64,000 nucleotides of DNA. Source: Taibaiella sp. KBW10 (GTDB lineage: Bacteria > Bacteroidota > Bacteroidia > Chitinophagales > Chitinophagaceae). The stretch is taken from positions 455,697 through 519,696 of the forward strand of contig NZ_QAJI01000001.1 in NCBI RefSeq assembly GCF_003852495.1. The letters are read 5' to 3'. Of the stretch, positions 1 through 9,325 are shown one piece after another. Made by a program: the position numbers and the translations under genes. Below the pieces are notes generated by a model, which saw nothing but the letters and a program-made list of their open reading frames with translations, was not told the origin of the DNA and searched no databases. How positions within the stretch are numbered: position 1 is the stretch's first letter; the number at the start of each line of letters is the position of its first letter.

Positions 1-36
1 GCGCAATGCTTTTTTATAAATAACTTATGGTAGCTT

Positions 37-1224
37 TTACGCCAACTCCATAGGAACATTTTCATTTACATCTGCCGTATAATCTACGCCTTCAAATCCA
101 AAGCCAAAGAGATTTAGAAAATCTGATTTATATCCTTTCAAATCTCCGATTTCCGGCAGGGTCTCTGTATCGGCCTTTGCCCATAAAGCATCTACTTTAG
201 CCTGTACATCGGGTCTCATTTCCCAATCGTCTACTCTAATGCGGCCTTTTTCATCTTTTAGCATTTCCTGGCCGGTATATAAACGGTCTTTAAACAGGCG
301 ATACATCTGCTCGATACAACCTTCATGAATCCCCTCTTCCTTCATCGTTTTGTACAACAAAGAAATATACAAAGGAATCACCGGGATTGCAGAACTGGCC
401 TGGGTAACCAGCGCTTTATTCACCGAAACAATTGCTTTACCATTTAGGTTTTTTAATTTATCGGTAATCGTGAATGCAGTGGCTTCCAGATGATCTTTAG
501 CCATACCGATCGTGCCTTTTCTGTATACCGGTTCTGTAAGTGCAGGACCAATATAAGAATAAGCAACACTCAATACATTTTCAGACAATACACCCGCTTC
601 TGACAAGGCATCCATCCATAGTTCCCAATCTTCGCCACCCATTACAGCTACCGTATTATCAATATCTTCTTGCGTACAGGGTTCAATAGAAATATTAGAT
701 ACAATACCCGTATGAAAATCAACCGTTTTATTGGTAAAAGCCTGTCCAATCGGTTTCAGGGTAGAACGATGTGTAACCCCTGTTTTAGGATTCGTTCTCA
801 CCGGAGAGGCAAGGCTATAAATGATCAGGTCAATCTTTCCCAAATCTTTTTTAATCAGTTCAATGGTTTTACTTTTCACTTCATCAGAGAAGGCATCACC
901 ATTAATACTTTTAGCATACAGTCCTGCTTTTTCCGCTTCTGCCTGGAAAGCAGCACTATTGTACCAACCCGGCGTAGCCGTTTTACCTGCTTGCGGTGCT
1001 TTTTCAAAAAATACCCCAATCGTTGAAGCATGGGCTCCAAAGGCACTGGTAATGCGTGAGGACAGTCCAAAACCGGTAGATGCACCGATTACCAGTACAT
1101 TTTTCGGACCATCAATTGGACCTTGTGACTTGACATAGTTAATCTGGTTTATCACGTTTGCTGCACAACCTTCAGGGTGTGCCGTCAAACAAATAAATCC
1201 TCTCATTCTTGGTTCTATTATCAT
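37..1224 (-). CDS. fabV: FabV-type enoyl-[acyl-carrier-protein] reductase, NAD(P)H-dependent
   Basis: Catalyses the last step of each fatty-acid elongation round, reducing trans-2-enoyl-ACP (or enoyl-CoA) in the cytoplasm. The 395-residue length is normal for FabV. The N-terminus has the characteristic MRGFICLTAHPEGC block, a nucleotide-binding GASTGFG at residues 47-53, and the catalytic Tyr-x8-Lys of this family (Y234 and K243 in VYRKGTIGMAK), which is longer than the Tyr-x6-Lys of FabI. FabV enzymes are known to be triclosan-insensitive; that is family knowledge, not seen here. It stands alone on the minus strand with its own promoter-like box about 75 bases upstream. The start is the ATG that gives the family N-terminus. 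Confidence 0.96.
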   Translation of the reverse strand: MIIEPRMRGFICLTAHPEGCAANVINQINYVKSQGPIDGPKNVLVIGASTGFGLSSRITSAFGAHASTIGVFFEKAPQAGKTATPGWYNSAAFQAEAEKAGLYAKSINGDAFSDEVKSKTIELIKKDLGKIDLIIYSLASPVRTNPKTGVTHRSTLKPIGQAFTNKTVDFHTGIVSNISIEPCTQEDIDNTVAVMGGEDWELWMDALSEAGVLSENVLSVAYSYIGPALTEPVYRKGTIGMAKDHLEATAFTITDKLKNLNGKAIVSVNKALVTQASSAIPVIPLYISLLYKTMKEEGIHEGCIEQMYRLFKDRLYTGQEMLKDEKGRIRVDDWEMRPDVQAKVDALWAKADTETLPEIGDLKGYKSDFLNLFGFGFEGVDYTADVNENVPMELA

Positions 1225-1298
1225 ATCTCTTCTTTTATTTAAGATTAGTGTATATCGTTTTCAAAAGCCTGTATTTCTTTAAGGCAAAATATAGGGAA

Positions 1299-1306
1299 CA
1301 AAAATA
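1299..1306 (-). promoter_or_regulatory. Bacteroidota -7 promoter element for fabV
   Basis: On the minus strand the bases read TATTTTTG, matching the TAnnTTTG consensus. It lies about 75 bases upstream of the fabV start. No clear -33 TTG is seen at the usual spacing. Confidence 0.45.
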
Positions 1307-1377
1307 AACAGAATTCAGCACTTCGTTTAATTTTTTCAATTTTCATTTGGGCAGTATGTTATGATGGGACTAAGTGC

Positions 1378-1977
1378 CTACACCACAAATAATTGCCCGG
1401 CCAATAAGCCCAATACAAGGCCCCCAATAATACCTCCGGCAGCTAATACAATCAGCAAGATGGCAACAAGTCCCAGATAAGTAGCCTGGCTCTCTCTTAC
1501 CTGCAGGGTACAATGGGTGACATCGGGAGGTAAATCGGACCATACCATCGTAGAAAGACGCCCCATAACAGACTGCTCTCTGGATATCATTAATTCCAAA
1601 CGGTAATTTCCCTGAGCTGCAGTAAAGCGTTTCCACTCCATTCTTCCGGTCTTCCAGCCATTGATACGCGGAGATAATACGGAAGCAAATAGATCCAGCG
1701 CTGTTCCAACTTCCGCCTGCACTATTTTCGGCTCAAAATAACCGATTGGCGTCCTGGTCAATAATTTTCCGGAAATCCACAAGGCAAAAACCCCTTCTTT
1801 CTGAATACTAAAAACGGCCTCTTCTTGAGTAAAAGGCAGCTCCAGTATGATCCGGCCATTGAATATCCCTTGCAACATCTTTATCGCCTTGACCAATACA
1901 AATATTCCGAGAGGAATAAGACAGAAAAAAAATATCCGGATCAAGAGTATAGTCATGGAGTAATCATTAGTAGGCAT
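1378..1977 (-). CDS. hypothetical two-helix membrane protein
   Basis: A 199-residue protein I do not recognise. It has a hydrophobic N-terminal helix (about residues 8-30, including IRIFFFCLIPLGIFVLVKAI), a soluble middle of about 120 residues without a known motif, and a glycine/leucine-rich C-terminal membrane segment (about 168-195). The likely topology is two membrane helices flanking an extracytoplasmic or cytoplasmic domain. It sits alone between fabV and a strong hairpin. Overlapping frames here look like shadows. The function cannot be assigned. Confidence 0.6.
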   Translation of the reverse strand: MPTNDYSMTILLIRIFFFCLIPLGIFVLVKAIKMLQGIFNGRIILELPFTQEEAVFSIQKEGVFALWISGKLLTRTPIGYFEPKIVQAEVGTALDLFASVLSPRINGWKTGRMEWKRFTAAQGNYRLELMISREQSVMGRLSTMVWSDLPPDVTHCTLQVRESQATYLGLVAILLIVLAAGGIIGGLVLGLLAGQLFVV

Positions 1978-2093
1978 CAGAAGATAGCCGTAGTTCAGGG
2001 ATTCAAATATACATACAATTTATCATTGCATACAGGTGTATGTAAACGGCTGCTTTTTGAAAAAAGTAGTCGCTTATCGGCTTCATGATTACC

Positions 2094-2142
2094 TATTATA
2101 TTAATGCCCTGCCGATGGTATCGGCAGGGCATTAATATAATA
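2094..2142. terminator. perfect 23-bp hairpin, likely terminator of the T9SS surface protein gene
   Basis: Two perfectly complementary 23-base arms (2094-2116 and 2120-2142) are separated by only three bases. The stem is GC-rich at the top (GCCCTGCCGAT) and AT-rich at the base, with no clear U-tract outside the stem. It lies 23 bases beyond the stop of the minus-strand gene 2165-4690. Confidence 0.75.
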
Positions 2143-2164
2143 GAGTATTACAATTACAGGCGGA

Positions 2165-4690
2165 CTATAATTTGATTATTTTCACGGTAGACAGTATTGC
2201 TCCCGATCTGCTCACCTGTATGATATATTGACCGGCAACCCAAGCTGAGGTATTAACAGACTGTGTTCCTGATAAAGCTTTGATCCTTATTTCTCTGCCA
2301 TCAACACCAATAGCCCGGATCCATTCATCTCCTTTAAGCCCTGTTATGTTGATATGATCATTGACTAAAGTAGGTAATATGGAAATGTTTTGATCACTGC
2401 AGGCAAGCGAAACTTTGCTTACTTCTGAATATTGAAACTGCCCGTCAAGGTCCATTAATTTCAATCGATAATAATGCAAGCCATCAGCAACCTGATTCAG
2501 CAGTACATCATATTCTCCCTTTGTATTAAGCGCTACGCGCGTCACAAAATCAAATACAATACCGTCTCTGCTGGTTTCTAATTCAAAATGACTAAAAGAA
2601 ACTGCATCTTTCGTTGCCCATTGTACCAGAACCGAACAGTCTTTTGCCTGCGCACCAAAGCGGACTAAGGTAATGGGCAAAGGCAAACTGAAGTTAACGG
2701 TATAAGGTGCGGCCGGCGAAATCGCTCCGGCTGCATCTGTCACGGTATAATTAAAGACTGTTGTGGTTACCCTCGCCGGTGTCGATGTGGTAGCCTCGAT
2801 GGTCAACAGCAATGGATTATAATTAGGAATGGCCTGACCCAATACAACCGCAAGGCCGTTGTATTTTAAAAGAAAATTATTGCTGGGTGCTGTCGTAATC
2901 GTCACCGTCCGGCTATTCCAACTACCTCTCGGCTGGTCTTCAGGATCGCTACCCTGCAAAGGAGCGCTGCCCAGGTTATTGGGTACGCCTACAAAAGGAG
3001 GGCCGGAAACCGTATAGGTCTGCGCATATGCAGTAGGTGGACGGTTCAAACCAAAGTTTACGCCCGTCACAGAACTTGTACCCACGCTTACAGATGTTTT
3101 ACCATCGGTTTGGCTTGCATCGGTAGCGCTTACATATTGGTAACCCGAAGGAGCAGTGACACCCACCACATAGTTACTTGATAAATTGGCGGAGAAGCTG
3201 TAATTACCATTTACATCAGTTGTGGTACTCGCCAAAGCGGTCGTACCATCGGCAGCATATAAGGTAACGGTCGTTCCACTCATCACTGTACCATTCACCC
3301 CACCTGTTGGTCCGTTCGCATCGTTATATATTGTTCCGCCGATCGTTACACAACCCGTTACTACCGTAGCATCATTAGCCGCCAGAGTATTCGGGTCATT
3401 AGAAGGAATACGGTCGTTGGGAAGGTTTAAAGATTCTACACCATTATAGGTCACAAAAGCCTGGTTGCTGATTGATCCAATCGTATTGGAACCCACGGTA
3501 CAATTCAGTACGATTGTTGCCGTTTCTCCTTTAAATACCTGACCGTCTGTGGTAGCACCTGTTGATTTAATGAGTATACCCGTTGTAGCCAGGTTGGTGG
3601 ATGCAATAGTTGTTCCATTAAGTGTAATGCTATTTAAACTGACCCCCGCAGGCAATACATCCATCAAATGCGCATTCACCGCGTGGAAAAGCCCCGTATT
3701 GGCTACCGTAATGGTATAGGTAAGCGTATGGGCTGCACAATTGAGTACCGCCGTCTGATTAACCACCAAGTTAGGAGAAGGTGCTGCACAAGAAGCAAAA
3801 TCGCTTGAAGAGAAATTCACGCCGCCTAGATCGGTTTCTCCACCGGTATTTGTATTCACAATGCTGCTTCCTGAAGTTGACCCTATAATATAATTACCAT
3901 TTGTCAAAAAAGCCACGGAAGAAGGACTGCTTCCCAGGGCAGCATATTGCTGACCCGTTAAAGAAAGCCCCAGATAATTCCCATTAGCATCATATTGCCC
4001 GGGAAAGATCGCGAGAATATTGGCATTATTAAAAGCACCCGTCAGGTTGCCCAAACCATCAAAGGCAATATCGCCCCCACTGAAAGGGCCGGTACCGGTA
4101 AATCCCGTAACGGTCAGATTGCCTAAGGAAACGGCATCAACAGTTGGTGTTGCCGGATCAAAACGATACAGGGTATTATTGGAAGAGTTATGAAAATAAA
4201 CTTTACCATCTACAGGGTTATAGGCAGACTTATTGATATTTTGCGCTGTGGTTAAACCCGGAAAACTAGCTACACTTGTACCATAACTATTCGTAGTCAG
4301 GTTATAGGAATAGATATGGGGTGCGGCATCAGGAGTACCCCCACCTCTGCTGCTAAACCAGATGATATTGGTGGTGAGGTCCAGTGCAATTGCACTGGTT
4401 TGTTTCTGTCCGTCGTTTGCAGCAGCGCCACCGCCGTACAAGTTTGTGACCAAAAGTGTACTGGCTTCCGTAGCCGGGTCAAGGCGGAATAAGCCCTGCT
4501 GTACCGATACTGCAGGTGTACCTGCTACAGCACTGCCATTAACCGCGTATACAGTACCAGAAGTACATTGTGCGGTTGCCTGTTGATGGGCAACTAAAAA
4601 GTTGAATACTAGGCACAAACCCATTATTCTGATAAACTTCTTATTTACAGCTCCTGTAAAAAAGGAGGTTAACAATAATTTTCGTTTCAT
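2165..4690 (-). CDS. large secreted surface protein with DUF11, SdrD B-like and T9SS C-terminal sorting domain
   Basis: An 841-residue exported protein. The N-terminal 41 residues form a long signal peptide ending ATAQ. Residues about 45-300 look like a repeat fold, possibly propeller-like (phrases such as VYFHNSSNNTLYRFDPAT). A DUF11-type Ig-like module follows (about 310-445, LTYTITVANTG), then an SdrD-B/Cna-B-like module (about 450-550, DVNGNYSFSANL), then a cadherin-like stretch. The C-terminus (about 680-841) has the usual Bacteroidota pattern LPLPITLVRFGA ... FELETSRDG followed by a type A sorting domain. Such domains direct export through the type IX secretion system and attachment to the outer surface. 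The ligand is unknown. Transcribed alone, with a hairpin downstream. Confidence 0.85.
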   Translation of the reverse strand: MKRKLLLTSFFTGAVNKKFIRIMGLCLVFNFLVAHQQATAQCTSGTVYAVNGSAVAGTPAVSVQQGLFRLDPATEASTLLVTNLYGGGAAANDGQKQTSAIALDLTTNIIWFSSRGGGTPDAAPHIYSYNLTTNSYGTSVASFPGLTTAQNINKSAYNPVDGKVYFHNSSNNTLYRFDPATPTVDAVSLGNLTVTGFTGTGPFSGGDIAFDGLGNLTGAFNNANILAIFPGQYDANGNYLGLSLTGQQYAALGSSPSSVAFLTNGNYIIGSTSGSSIVNTNTGGETDLGGVNFSSSDFASCAAPSPNLVVNQTAVLNCAAHTLTYTITVANTGLFHAVNAHLMDVLPAGVSLNSITLNGTTIASTNLATTGILIKSTGATTDGQVFKGETATIVLNCTVGSNTIGSISNQAFVTYNGVESLNLPNDRIPSNDPNTLAANDATVVTGCVTIGGTIYNDANGPTGGVNGTVMSGTTVTLYAADGTTALASTTTDVNGNYSFSANLSSNYVVGVTAPSGYQYVSATDASQTDGKTSVSVGTSSVTGVNFGLNRPPTAYAQTYTVSGPPFVGVPNNLGSAPLQGSDPEDQPRGSWNSRTVTITTAPSNNFLLKYNGLAVVLGQAIPNYNPLLLTIEATTSTPARVTTTVFNYTVTDAAGAISPAAPYTVNFSLPLPITLVRFGAQAKDCSVLVQWATKDAVSFSHFELETSRDGIVFDFVTRVALNTKGEYDVLLNQVADGLHYYRLKLMDLDGQFQYSEVSKVSLACSDQNISILPTLVNDHINITGLKGDEWIRAIGVDGREIRIKALSGTQSVNTSAWVAGQYIIQVSRSGAILSTVKIIKL

Positions 4691-5014
4691 AAAATATTAA
4701 AAAGAAATATAAAAAATAAAAGCATGTCGTTTTTTATAACAGGGCGCAAAGTTAGAAGCCATATTCGTATAAAAAAATATTAATACATAATATTATCCTA
4801 TAGTTCGATAACTTAAGTTAATATTTTTGTTATTTTACAATTTTATAACAAACCAAAACGCAGATACGCCCCGAATGCCTCAAATGCTGCATGCAGATTT
4901 GCGAATAACCTCATCAGTATCAGATACAAACATTAACAGTACGTTCTATATTATCGGCGTAAATTCATGCTAGATTTCTTATCGCTTTTATTATTCACTT
5001 TTAAACAGCACACA
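4691..5014. other. divergent intergenic region between the T9SS protein gene and dps
   Basis: About 320 AT-rich bases with no gene. The left part holds the promoter-like box of the minus-strand surface protein gene. Upstream of dps I see no clear TAnnTTTG box and no recognisable stress-regulator site. A 10-bp palindrome CTGCATGCAG occurs near 4888. Nothing else is supported. Confidence 0.6.
4747..4754 (-). promoter_or_regulatory. -7 promoter element for the T9SS surface protein gene
   Basis: The minus strand reads TAACTTTG followed by CG, a full match to TAnnTTTG, about 57 bases upstream of the ATG at 4690. A -33 TTG is not evident. Confidence 0.5.
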
Positions 5015-5488
5015 ATGAGAATAGACATTGGCATTTCCGCCGAAAACTTAAAAAAAGTAAATGGAGTATTAAACAATGTGTTGGCTAATGGCAACATTAT
5101 TTACATCAAGCTCCGCAAGTTCCACTGGAATGTAAGCGGTCCGGATTTCATGGAGTATCACAAACTTTTTGAAGAACAATATGAGGCTATTGCACAAGCA
5201 ATAGATGACGTTGCAGAACGAATCAGTACACTTGGCGGCATGGCTGCGGGCACAACCAGCGAGTTTGCCAAATTATCGGAACTTAAAGAAACACCCGGCA
5301 AATGCCCTGCTCCTTTAGACATGCTTAAAGAATTACTGGCCGATCATGAGACCATTATTAAAGGGCTACGCAAAGGTGTAGATGATTGTGATGAAAAATA
5401 TAAAGATGCCGGCACCGCCGACTTTCTGACGGAATTAATGCAGGACCACGAGAAAATGGCCTGGAAACTAAGGCACTATTTCAGATAA
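5015..5488 (+). CDS. dps: Dps-family ferritin-like DNA-protection protein
   Basis: Cytoplasmic dodecamer-forming ferritin-like protein that oxidises Fe(II) with peroxide and protects DNA in starvation and oxidative stress (family role). The key block KFHWNVSGPDF is followed by the second ferroxidase motif AQAIDDVAERISTLGG, so the His, Asp and Glu ligands of the inter-subunit site are present. With a start at the ATG at 5015 the protein is 157 residues, the usual size. An in-frame ATG 48 bases upstream would add a hydrophobic stretch foreign to the family, so I rejected it. It is monocistronic, with a strong terminator 22 bases after the stop. Confidence 0.93.
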   Translation: MRIDIGISAENLKKVNGVLNNVLANGNIIYIKLRKFHWNVSGPDFMEYHKLFEEQYEAIAQAIDDVAERISTLGGMAAGTTSEFAKLSELKETPGKCPAPLDMLKELLADHETIIKGLRKGVDDCDEKYKDAGTADFLTELMQDHEKMAWKLRHYFR

Positions 5489-5510
5489 GTATAAAGCATT
5501 GTGGCAACAC

Positions 5511-5544
5511 AAAAAAGCGCGATCCTCCCGGATCGCGCTTTTTT
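5511..5544 (+). terminator. intrinsic terminator after dps (works in both directions)
   Basis: A 15-base stem (AAAAAAGCGCGATCC with its complement) closes a four-base loop and ends in a run of six T. The A-run on the left would also serve the convergent minus-strand gene ending at 5565. Confidence 0.9.
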
Positions 5545-5564
5545 GTGCCTAAGCTATATATAAA

Positions 5565-6605
5565 TTACTTGTTCTCTTTGATTAAATAGATATAAGTGGG
5601 AAAGTGATCGGAATAACCATCGATCCAAACGCCATTTGAAAAGGAGCGATGAGGATAACCTTTAAATCTACCGAAATTGCTAATCAAATAGCTTGGTTTG
5701 AATATTTCGGCTTTATAAAAATGCCATCCTGCATTTTGTGGATTGACAAAACCATAAGAAATAACAATCTGATCAAACAGGTTCCAGGAATCGCCGTAAC
5801 CCAAAGTACCAATACCTTTTTTAAAGAAGGACATCCATGGATTAAACATGCCCCCCTGTTTTACCTTGTCTTTATCACCTACAGCACCCAATACCTCTGC
5901 CACACTCGGACTAACCGGGTCATCATTAAGGTCACCCATCAGGATCACTTTCGCATTAGGATTTTCGGCTACTTTTTTATCGATGATTGCTTTACAGATC
6001 GCAGCAGCTTTCTTTCTTTTCCAGGCCGAAGCAGCTTCTCCACCACTTCTGGATGGCCAGTGATTCACAAATACGCTTACGGTATCACCACCCAACAAGC
6101 CGGTCACATGCAGGATATCACGCGTATATTGCTGTTTGCCGTTTTCCACGATATCAACAAATAAAGCTTCTGCATCAAGTACTTTAAAATATTTCGGGTT
6201 GTAGAACATCCCTACATCCACACCACGCGCATCAGGAGATTCAAAATGAACGATTTTCCATCCGCGGTCTTTGAGTTTAGGTTGTTTTAAAAGATCTTGT
6301 AATACCCGTTCATTTTCGATTTCCGCTACACCGATCAGCGCAGGACCATCCGGTATTTTTTCCACTGCAATCTCAGAAAGCACACGGGACATATTCAACA
6401 GCTTTTTCGCATAAATCGCTTCGGTATAGTGGTTAGCGCCATTCGGAGTAAATTCTTCATCAAACTTCTTCGGATCATCTTCCGTATCAAAAAGGTTCTC
6501 TAAATTATAAAATGCCACAGCATTGATCTGATAATCTTTTTTCTGTGAAAACCCAGACTGGGCAAGGCCAAGACAGATCAGGAGCGAAAGCGTTACTTTT
6601 TTCAT
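5565..6605 (-). CDS. exported endonuclease/exonuclease/phosphatase-family protein
   Basis: A 346-residue protein of the EEP fold (DNase I-like). The signal peptide is clear with the ATG at 6605 (MKKVTLSLLICLGLAQSGFSQ); a longer frame upstream has a non-typical N-terminus. EEP features are AFYNLENLFDTEDDP near the mature N-terminus (metal-binding Asn and Glu region), IGVAEIEN (catalytic Glu), VNHWPSRSGG, LMGDLNDDP (the Asp/Asn motif) and a final SDHFP His. The family cleaves nucleic acids or phosphodiesters/phosphoesters, and the exact substrate cannot be read from the sequence. Location is periplasm or outside. It converges on dps with a shared terminator. Confidence 0.88.
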   Translation of the reverse strand: MKKVTLSLLICLGLAQSGFSQKKDYQINAVAFYNLENLFDTEDDPKKFDEEFTPNGANHYTEAIYAKKLLNMSRVLSEIAVEKIPDGPALIGVAEIENERVLQDLLKQPKLKDRGWKIVHFESPDARGVDVGMFYNPKYFKVLDAEALFVDIVENGKQQYTRDILHVTGLLGGDTVSVFVNHWPSRSGGEAASAWKRKKAAAICKAIIDKKVAENPNAKVILMGDLNDDPVSPSVAEVLGAVGDKDKVKQGGMFNPWMSFFKKGIGTLGYGDSWNLFDQIVISYGFVNPQNAGWHFYKAEIFKPSYLISNFGRFKGYPHRSFSNGVWIDGYSDHFPTYIYLIKENK

Positions 6606-6741
6606 TAATACAATATTTAAAAATAATCTGCAAAGCAAACCAAAACTATCGAATTATAAAAATGTTTATAGAAAATTAATGTGTACATAACACTTTGAGG
6701 ATTTAGGGATTCAATATCTTAATTATGACAACAGTTTAGCT

Positions 6742-6749
6742 TATTTTTG
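6742..6749 (+). promoter_or_regulatory. -7 promoter element of the permease operon, implying a very short leader
   Basis: TATTTTTG matches TAnnTTTG. Transcription would begin near 6755, only about a dozen bases before the TTG start at 6767. An in-frame stop at 6737 also rules out a longer protein. Confidence 0.55.
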
Positions 6750-6766
6750 TCGCAAATCACTCCAGC

Positions 6767-8002
6767 TTGAACATACCCTATTTCATTGCCGTAAAAATAG
6801 CGCGAAATAAGCAATCTACTTTTTCTACCTTCATCATTCGCCTGGCGACTGCTGCCACCATATTGAGCGTAGCGGTCATGATCCTGTCGGTCGCTATTGT
6901 ACAGGGGTTTAAAACAACGATAAGAGACAAAATGTTTGTGTTTTGGGGCCATGCCCAGGTTACACTCTTCAGCCCTAACCCGGCCTCTGTTATCGGTAGT
7001 GAGCCTTTTGCCAAAGACACCCAACTCATCCGGCAGATCCGCAACCATAGTGGGGTGCAATCTGTCTATCCTTATATCGTTAAACCGGCCATCATTAAGG
7101 CTAATAATGGCCTGGAAGGCATCAAATTAAAAGGCGTAGAAGCAAATTACCCCCTGACCAGCAATGCTGCCATCGGTTTTCAAGGCAAGCCGATCCACTT
7201 TCCCGATTCGGGCTATGCCAGCGAAATAATCTTATCCCAATCTACCCTTGACCGCTTAAGGCTTAAAATCGGAGATGCTATACTCGTTGTCTTTTTTAGC
7301 CCCGAACAAGAAACGCCCCCCGTACGAAAAATGACCATCACGGGTAGTTACCACACGGGCATGGAAGAGATTGACAAAGGCTTTGGCATTTGCGATATAC
7401 GGCTGCTGCGCAAAACCAGCAACTGGGCACCAAACGACATCAGCGCTCTGCAGATCAATGTAACTGATTATACCAAGGCGCAGACCATCGGCACCGATAT
7501 TTACCAGTCTTATCTGCAACCGCCTTTGGCTGTGTCAACCATAAAAGATATCTATCCATTTATTTTTTCCTGGCTTGATTTCCAGAATGTCAATACCCGG
7601 ATTATCCTGATCATTATGGCCATTGTAGCCGCCATCAATATGGCTACGGCCTTACTGATTTTTATTTTGGAACGCACCCATATGATCGGCGTCCTGAAGG
7701 CATTGGGTATGCCCAATTCGGAGGTGCAAAAAACCTTTGGTTATCATGCTGCATTGGTTGCCTTTAAGGGCATTTTCTGGGGCACGATATTGGGCGTAGG
7801 CCTTTGCCTGCTACAGTATTACGGCCAGGTGATACAGTTAAATGAAAACACCTATTACATGAAGGCCGCACCTATAGAATTAAAATGGTGGTATGTAGCC
7901 CTTATTGACCTTGGCACTTTATTATTTTGTACGGTTATTATGATTATTCCAAGCCTTATCGTAAGAAAAGTGAATATCGTGAATGCCCTAAAATTCAGGT
8001 AA
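6767..8002 (+). CDS. FtsX/LolC-like ABC transporter permease, TTG start
   Basis: An integral membrane subunit of a MacB/LolCE-type ABC transporter (411 residues). The N-terminus NIPYFIAVKIARNK is followed by a first membrane helix (about 25-48), a large periplasmic domain (about 50-270), and three more helices in the C-terminal FtsX domain, including ERTHMIGVLKALGM, the loop that contacts the ATPase. LolC/LolE members move lipoproteins from the inner membrane; that role is an inference. No ATPase is adjacent. The start is TTG: an in-frame stop lies 30 bases upstream and no ATG fits. It is followed after five bases by the FemAB-like gene. Confidence 0.88.
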   Translation: MNIPYFIAVKIARNKQSTFSTFIIRLATAATILSVAVMILSVAIVQGFKTTIRDKMFVFWGHAQVTLFSPNPASVIGSEPFAKDTQLIRQIRNHSGVQSVYPYIVKPAIIKANNGLEGIKLKGVEANYPLTSNAAIGFQGKPIHFPDSGYASEIILSQSTLDRLRLKIGDAILVVFFSPEQETPPVRKMTITGSYHTGMEEIDKGFGICDIRLLRKTSNWAPNDISALQINVTDYTKAQTIGTDIYQSYLQPPLAVSTIKDIYPFIFSWLDFQNVNTRIILIIMAIVAAINMATALLIFILERTHMIGVLKALGMPNSEVQKTFGYHAALVAFKGIFWGTILGVGLCLLQYYGQVIQLNENTYYMKAAPIELKWWYVALIDLGTLLFCTVIMIIPSLIVRKVNIVNALKFR

Positions 8003-8007
8003 TCTAT

Positions 8008-8943
8008 ATGCAAAACAGAACGCTTCGTATCCTCCCTTCGGCCGAACTGGATCATTCCTTATGGGATCGTTGTGTACAACAGGATGGCAAGGCAAAGGTC
8101 TATAATTATAACGCCTACCTGGATTGTTTTGCCCCAGATTGGCAAGGATTGGTTTTAGGCGATTATGAAGCTTGTATACCCCTACCCGCTTACAAGAGGC
8201 TGGGCAGCCAATGGCTACAAATGCCTCCGTTCATACAGCAGTTTAACCTGGCGCAACAACAGGATAAACCGGTCACTGAAATGGAAAAGCAGCAGATAAA
8301 TAAGCTACTGAAAAAACAATATAAGCTGATCCGTTACTCCTGTACAGACATCAGCTTTGACAGGCCGCCTGCAAAAGTACGCACCAACTATGTGTTAGAT
8401 CTATCAGAAACATATAAGGTATTACAGAGCCGTTTCAACAAAAACGGCAGTAAGAATATTCGAAAAACAGAAGCATTTGCACTAAGCCTCACCCAAGGGA
8501 TTCCCGTCGATACTGTTATCGCCTTTTACAAAGCTGCCTATGGCACGCTCAATACCCTAAAAGACGATCAGTATCTTCTATTCAAAAAATTGTGTGCCAC
8601 AAAAACGGACTTTTTTACTACCCAGACTTATGGGGTATCTAACGCGAACGGAGAACTGATTTTCGCCGCGCTGCTCATCAGGGATGCAAAAGCACTTTAC
8701 TATGTTTTAGGTGCACCTAATGAGGAAGGACGAAAGAAGAAGGCAACCTATTTCTTTATCCATGAAATCATTAAACAGCATGCGGGCCAACCGTTAAAAC
8801 TGGATTTTGAAGGCTCTGACTTAAAGAATGTTGCCGATTTTTATCTTAGTTTTGGACCGGAAACGGAACCGTATCAATATTATCAATTAAACAATTACGC
8901 ATTCCCTGCAAAGCCTGTTATAAAGGCACTGACCGGGATATAG
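8008..8943 (+). CDS. FemAB/GNAT-like acyltransferase-fold protein
   Basis: A 311-residue cytoplasmic protein. The middle (about 110-270) resembles the FemAB/GNAT arrangement found in many uncharacterised Bacteroidota proteins: NKNGSKNIRKTE, then AALLIRDAKALYYVLGAPNEEG and LKLDFEGSDLKNVADFY. I cannot name a substrate; relatives transfer acyl or aminoacyl groups. The ATG at 8008 is chosen because it starts five bases after the permease stop and removes an upstream extension encoded inside the permease gene. Second gene of a likely four-gene operon. Confidence 0.7.
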   Translation: MQNRTLRILPSAELDHSLWDRCVQQDGKAKVYNYNAYLDCFAPDWQGLVLGDYEACIPLPAYKRLGSQWLQMPPFIQQFNLAQQQDKPVTEMEKQQINKLLKKQYKLIRYSCTDISFDRPPAKVRTNYVLDLSETYKVLQSRFNKNGSKNIRKTEAFALSLTQGIPVDTVIAFYKAAYGTLNTLKDDQYLLFKKLCATKTDFFTTQTYGVSNANGELIFAALLIRDAKALYYVLGAPNEEGRKKKATYFFIHEIIKQHAGQPLKLDFEGSDLKNVADFYLSFGPETEPYQYYQLNNYAFPAKPVIKALTGI

Positions 8944-8970
8944 AGTATTTGTCGAGATCATTTTATTATT

Positions 8971-9321
8971 ATGAGTAAGCAAAAAAAACTGGGCTTAGGG
9001 GCTTTGGGTGGTTTGGTATTTTCCACCAATCCGGATGCCATACAACCCGAACCGGAAGAGGAAATGCAGACCCTAGCGGCCGGACATCAAAAGCTTCGTG
9101 TCTTGTTGGACAAAAAGCAAAGAGCCGGCAAAGTGGTGACTTTGATTGATGGTTTCGAGGGAACCGAGGAAGATTTCCAATCGCTGGCCAAGCAAATAAA
9201 AACCAAATGTGGTACCGGCGGTAGCGCCAAAGATGGGATGATCCTGATACAAGGCGACTATAAAGTCAAAATAGCCCAGTGGCTAAAGGACTGGGGCTAC
9301 ACCAAAACAAAAACAATCTAA
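8971..9321 (+). CDS. SUI1/YciH-type translation initiation factor
   Basis: A 116-residue protein related to eukaryotic eIF1 and bacterial YciH. The C-terminal half carries the SUI1 signature: RAGKVVTLIDGFEG, then KTKCGTGGSAKDG and a final QWLKDWGY. A variable, acidic N-terminal tail precedes it. YciH is thought to affect start-site fidelity or stress translation; the role in Bacteroidota is unclear. Located 27 bases after the FemAB-like gene and 4 bases before the YjbR gene. Confidence 0.92.
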   Translation: MSKQKKLGLGALGGLVFSTNPDAIQPEPEEEMQTLAAGHQKLRVLLDKKQRAGKVVTLIDGFEGTEEDFQSLAKQIKTKCGTGGSAKDGMILIQGDYKVKIAQWLKDWGYTKTKTI

Positions 9322-9325
9322 AGTG

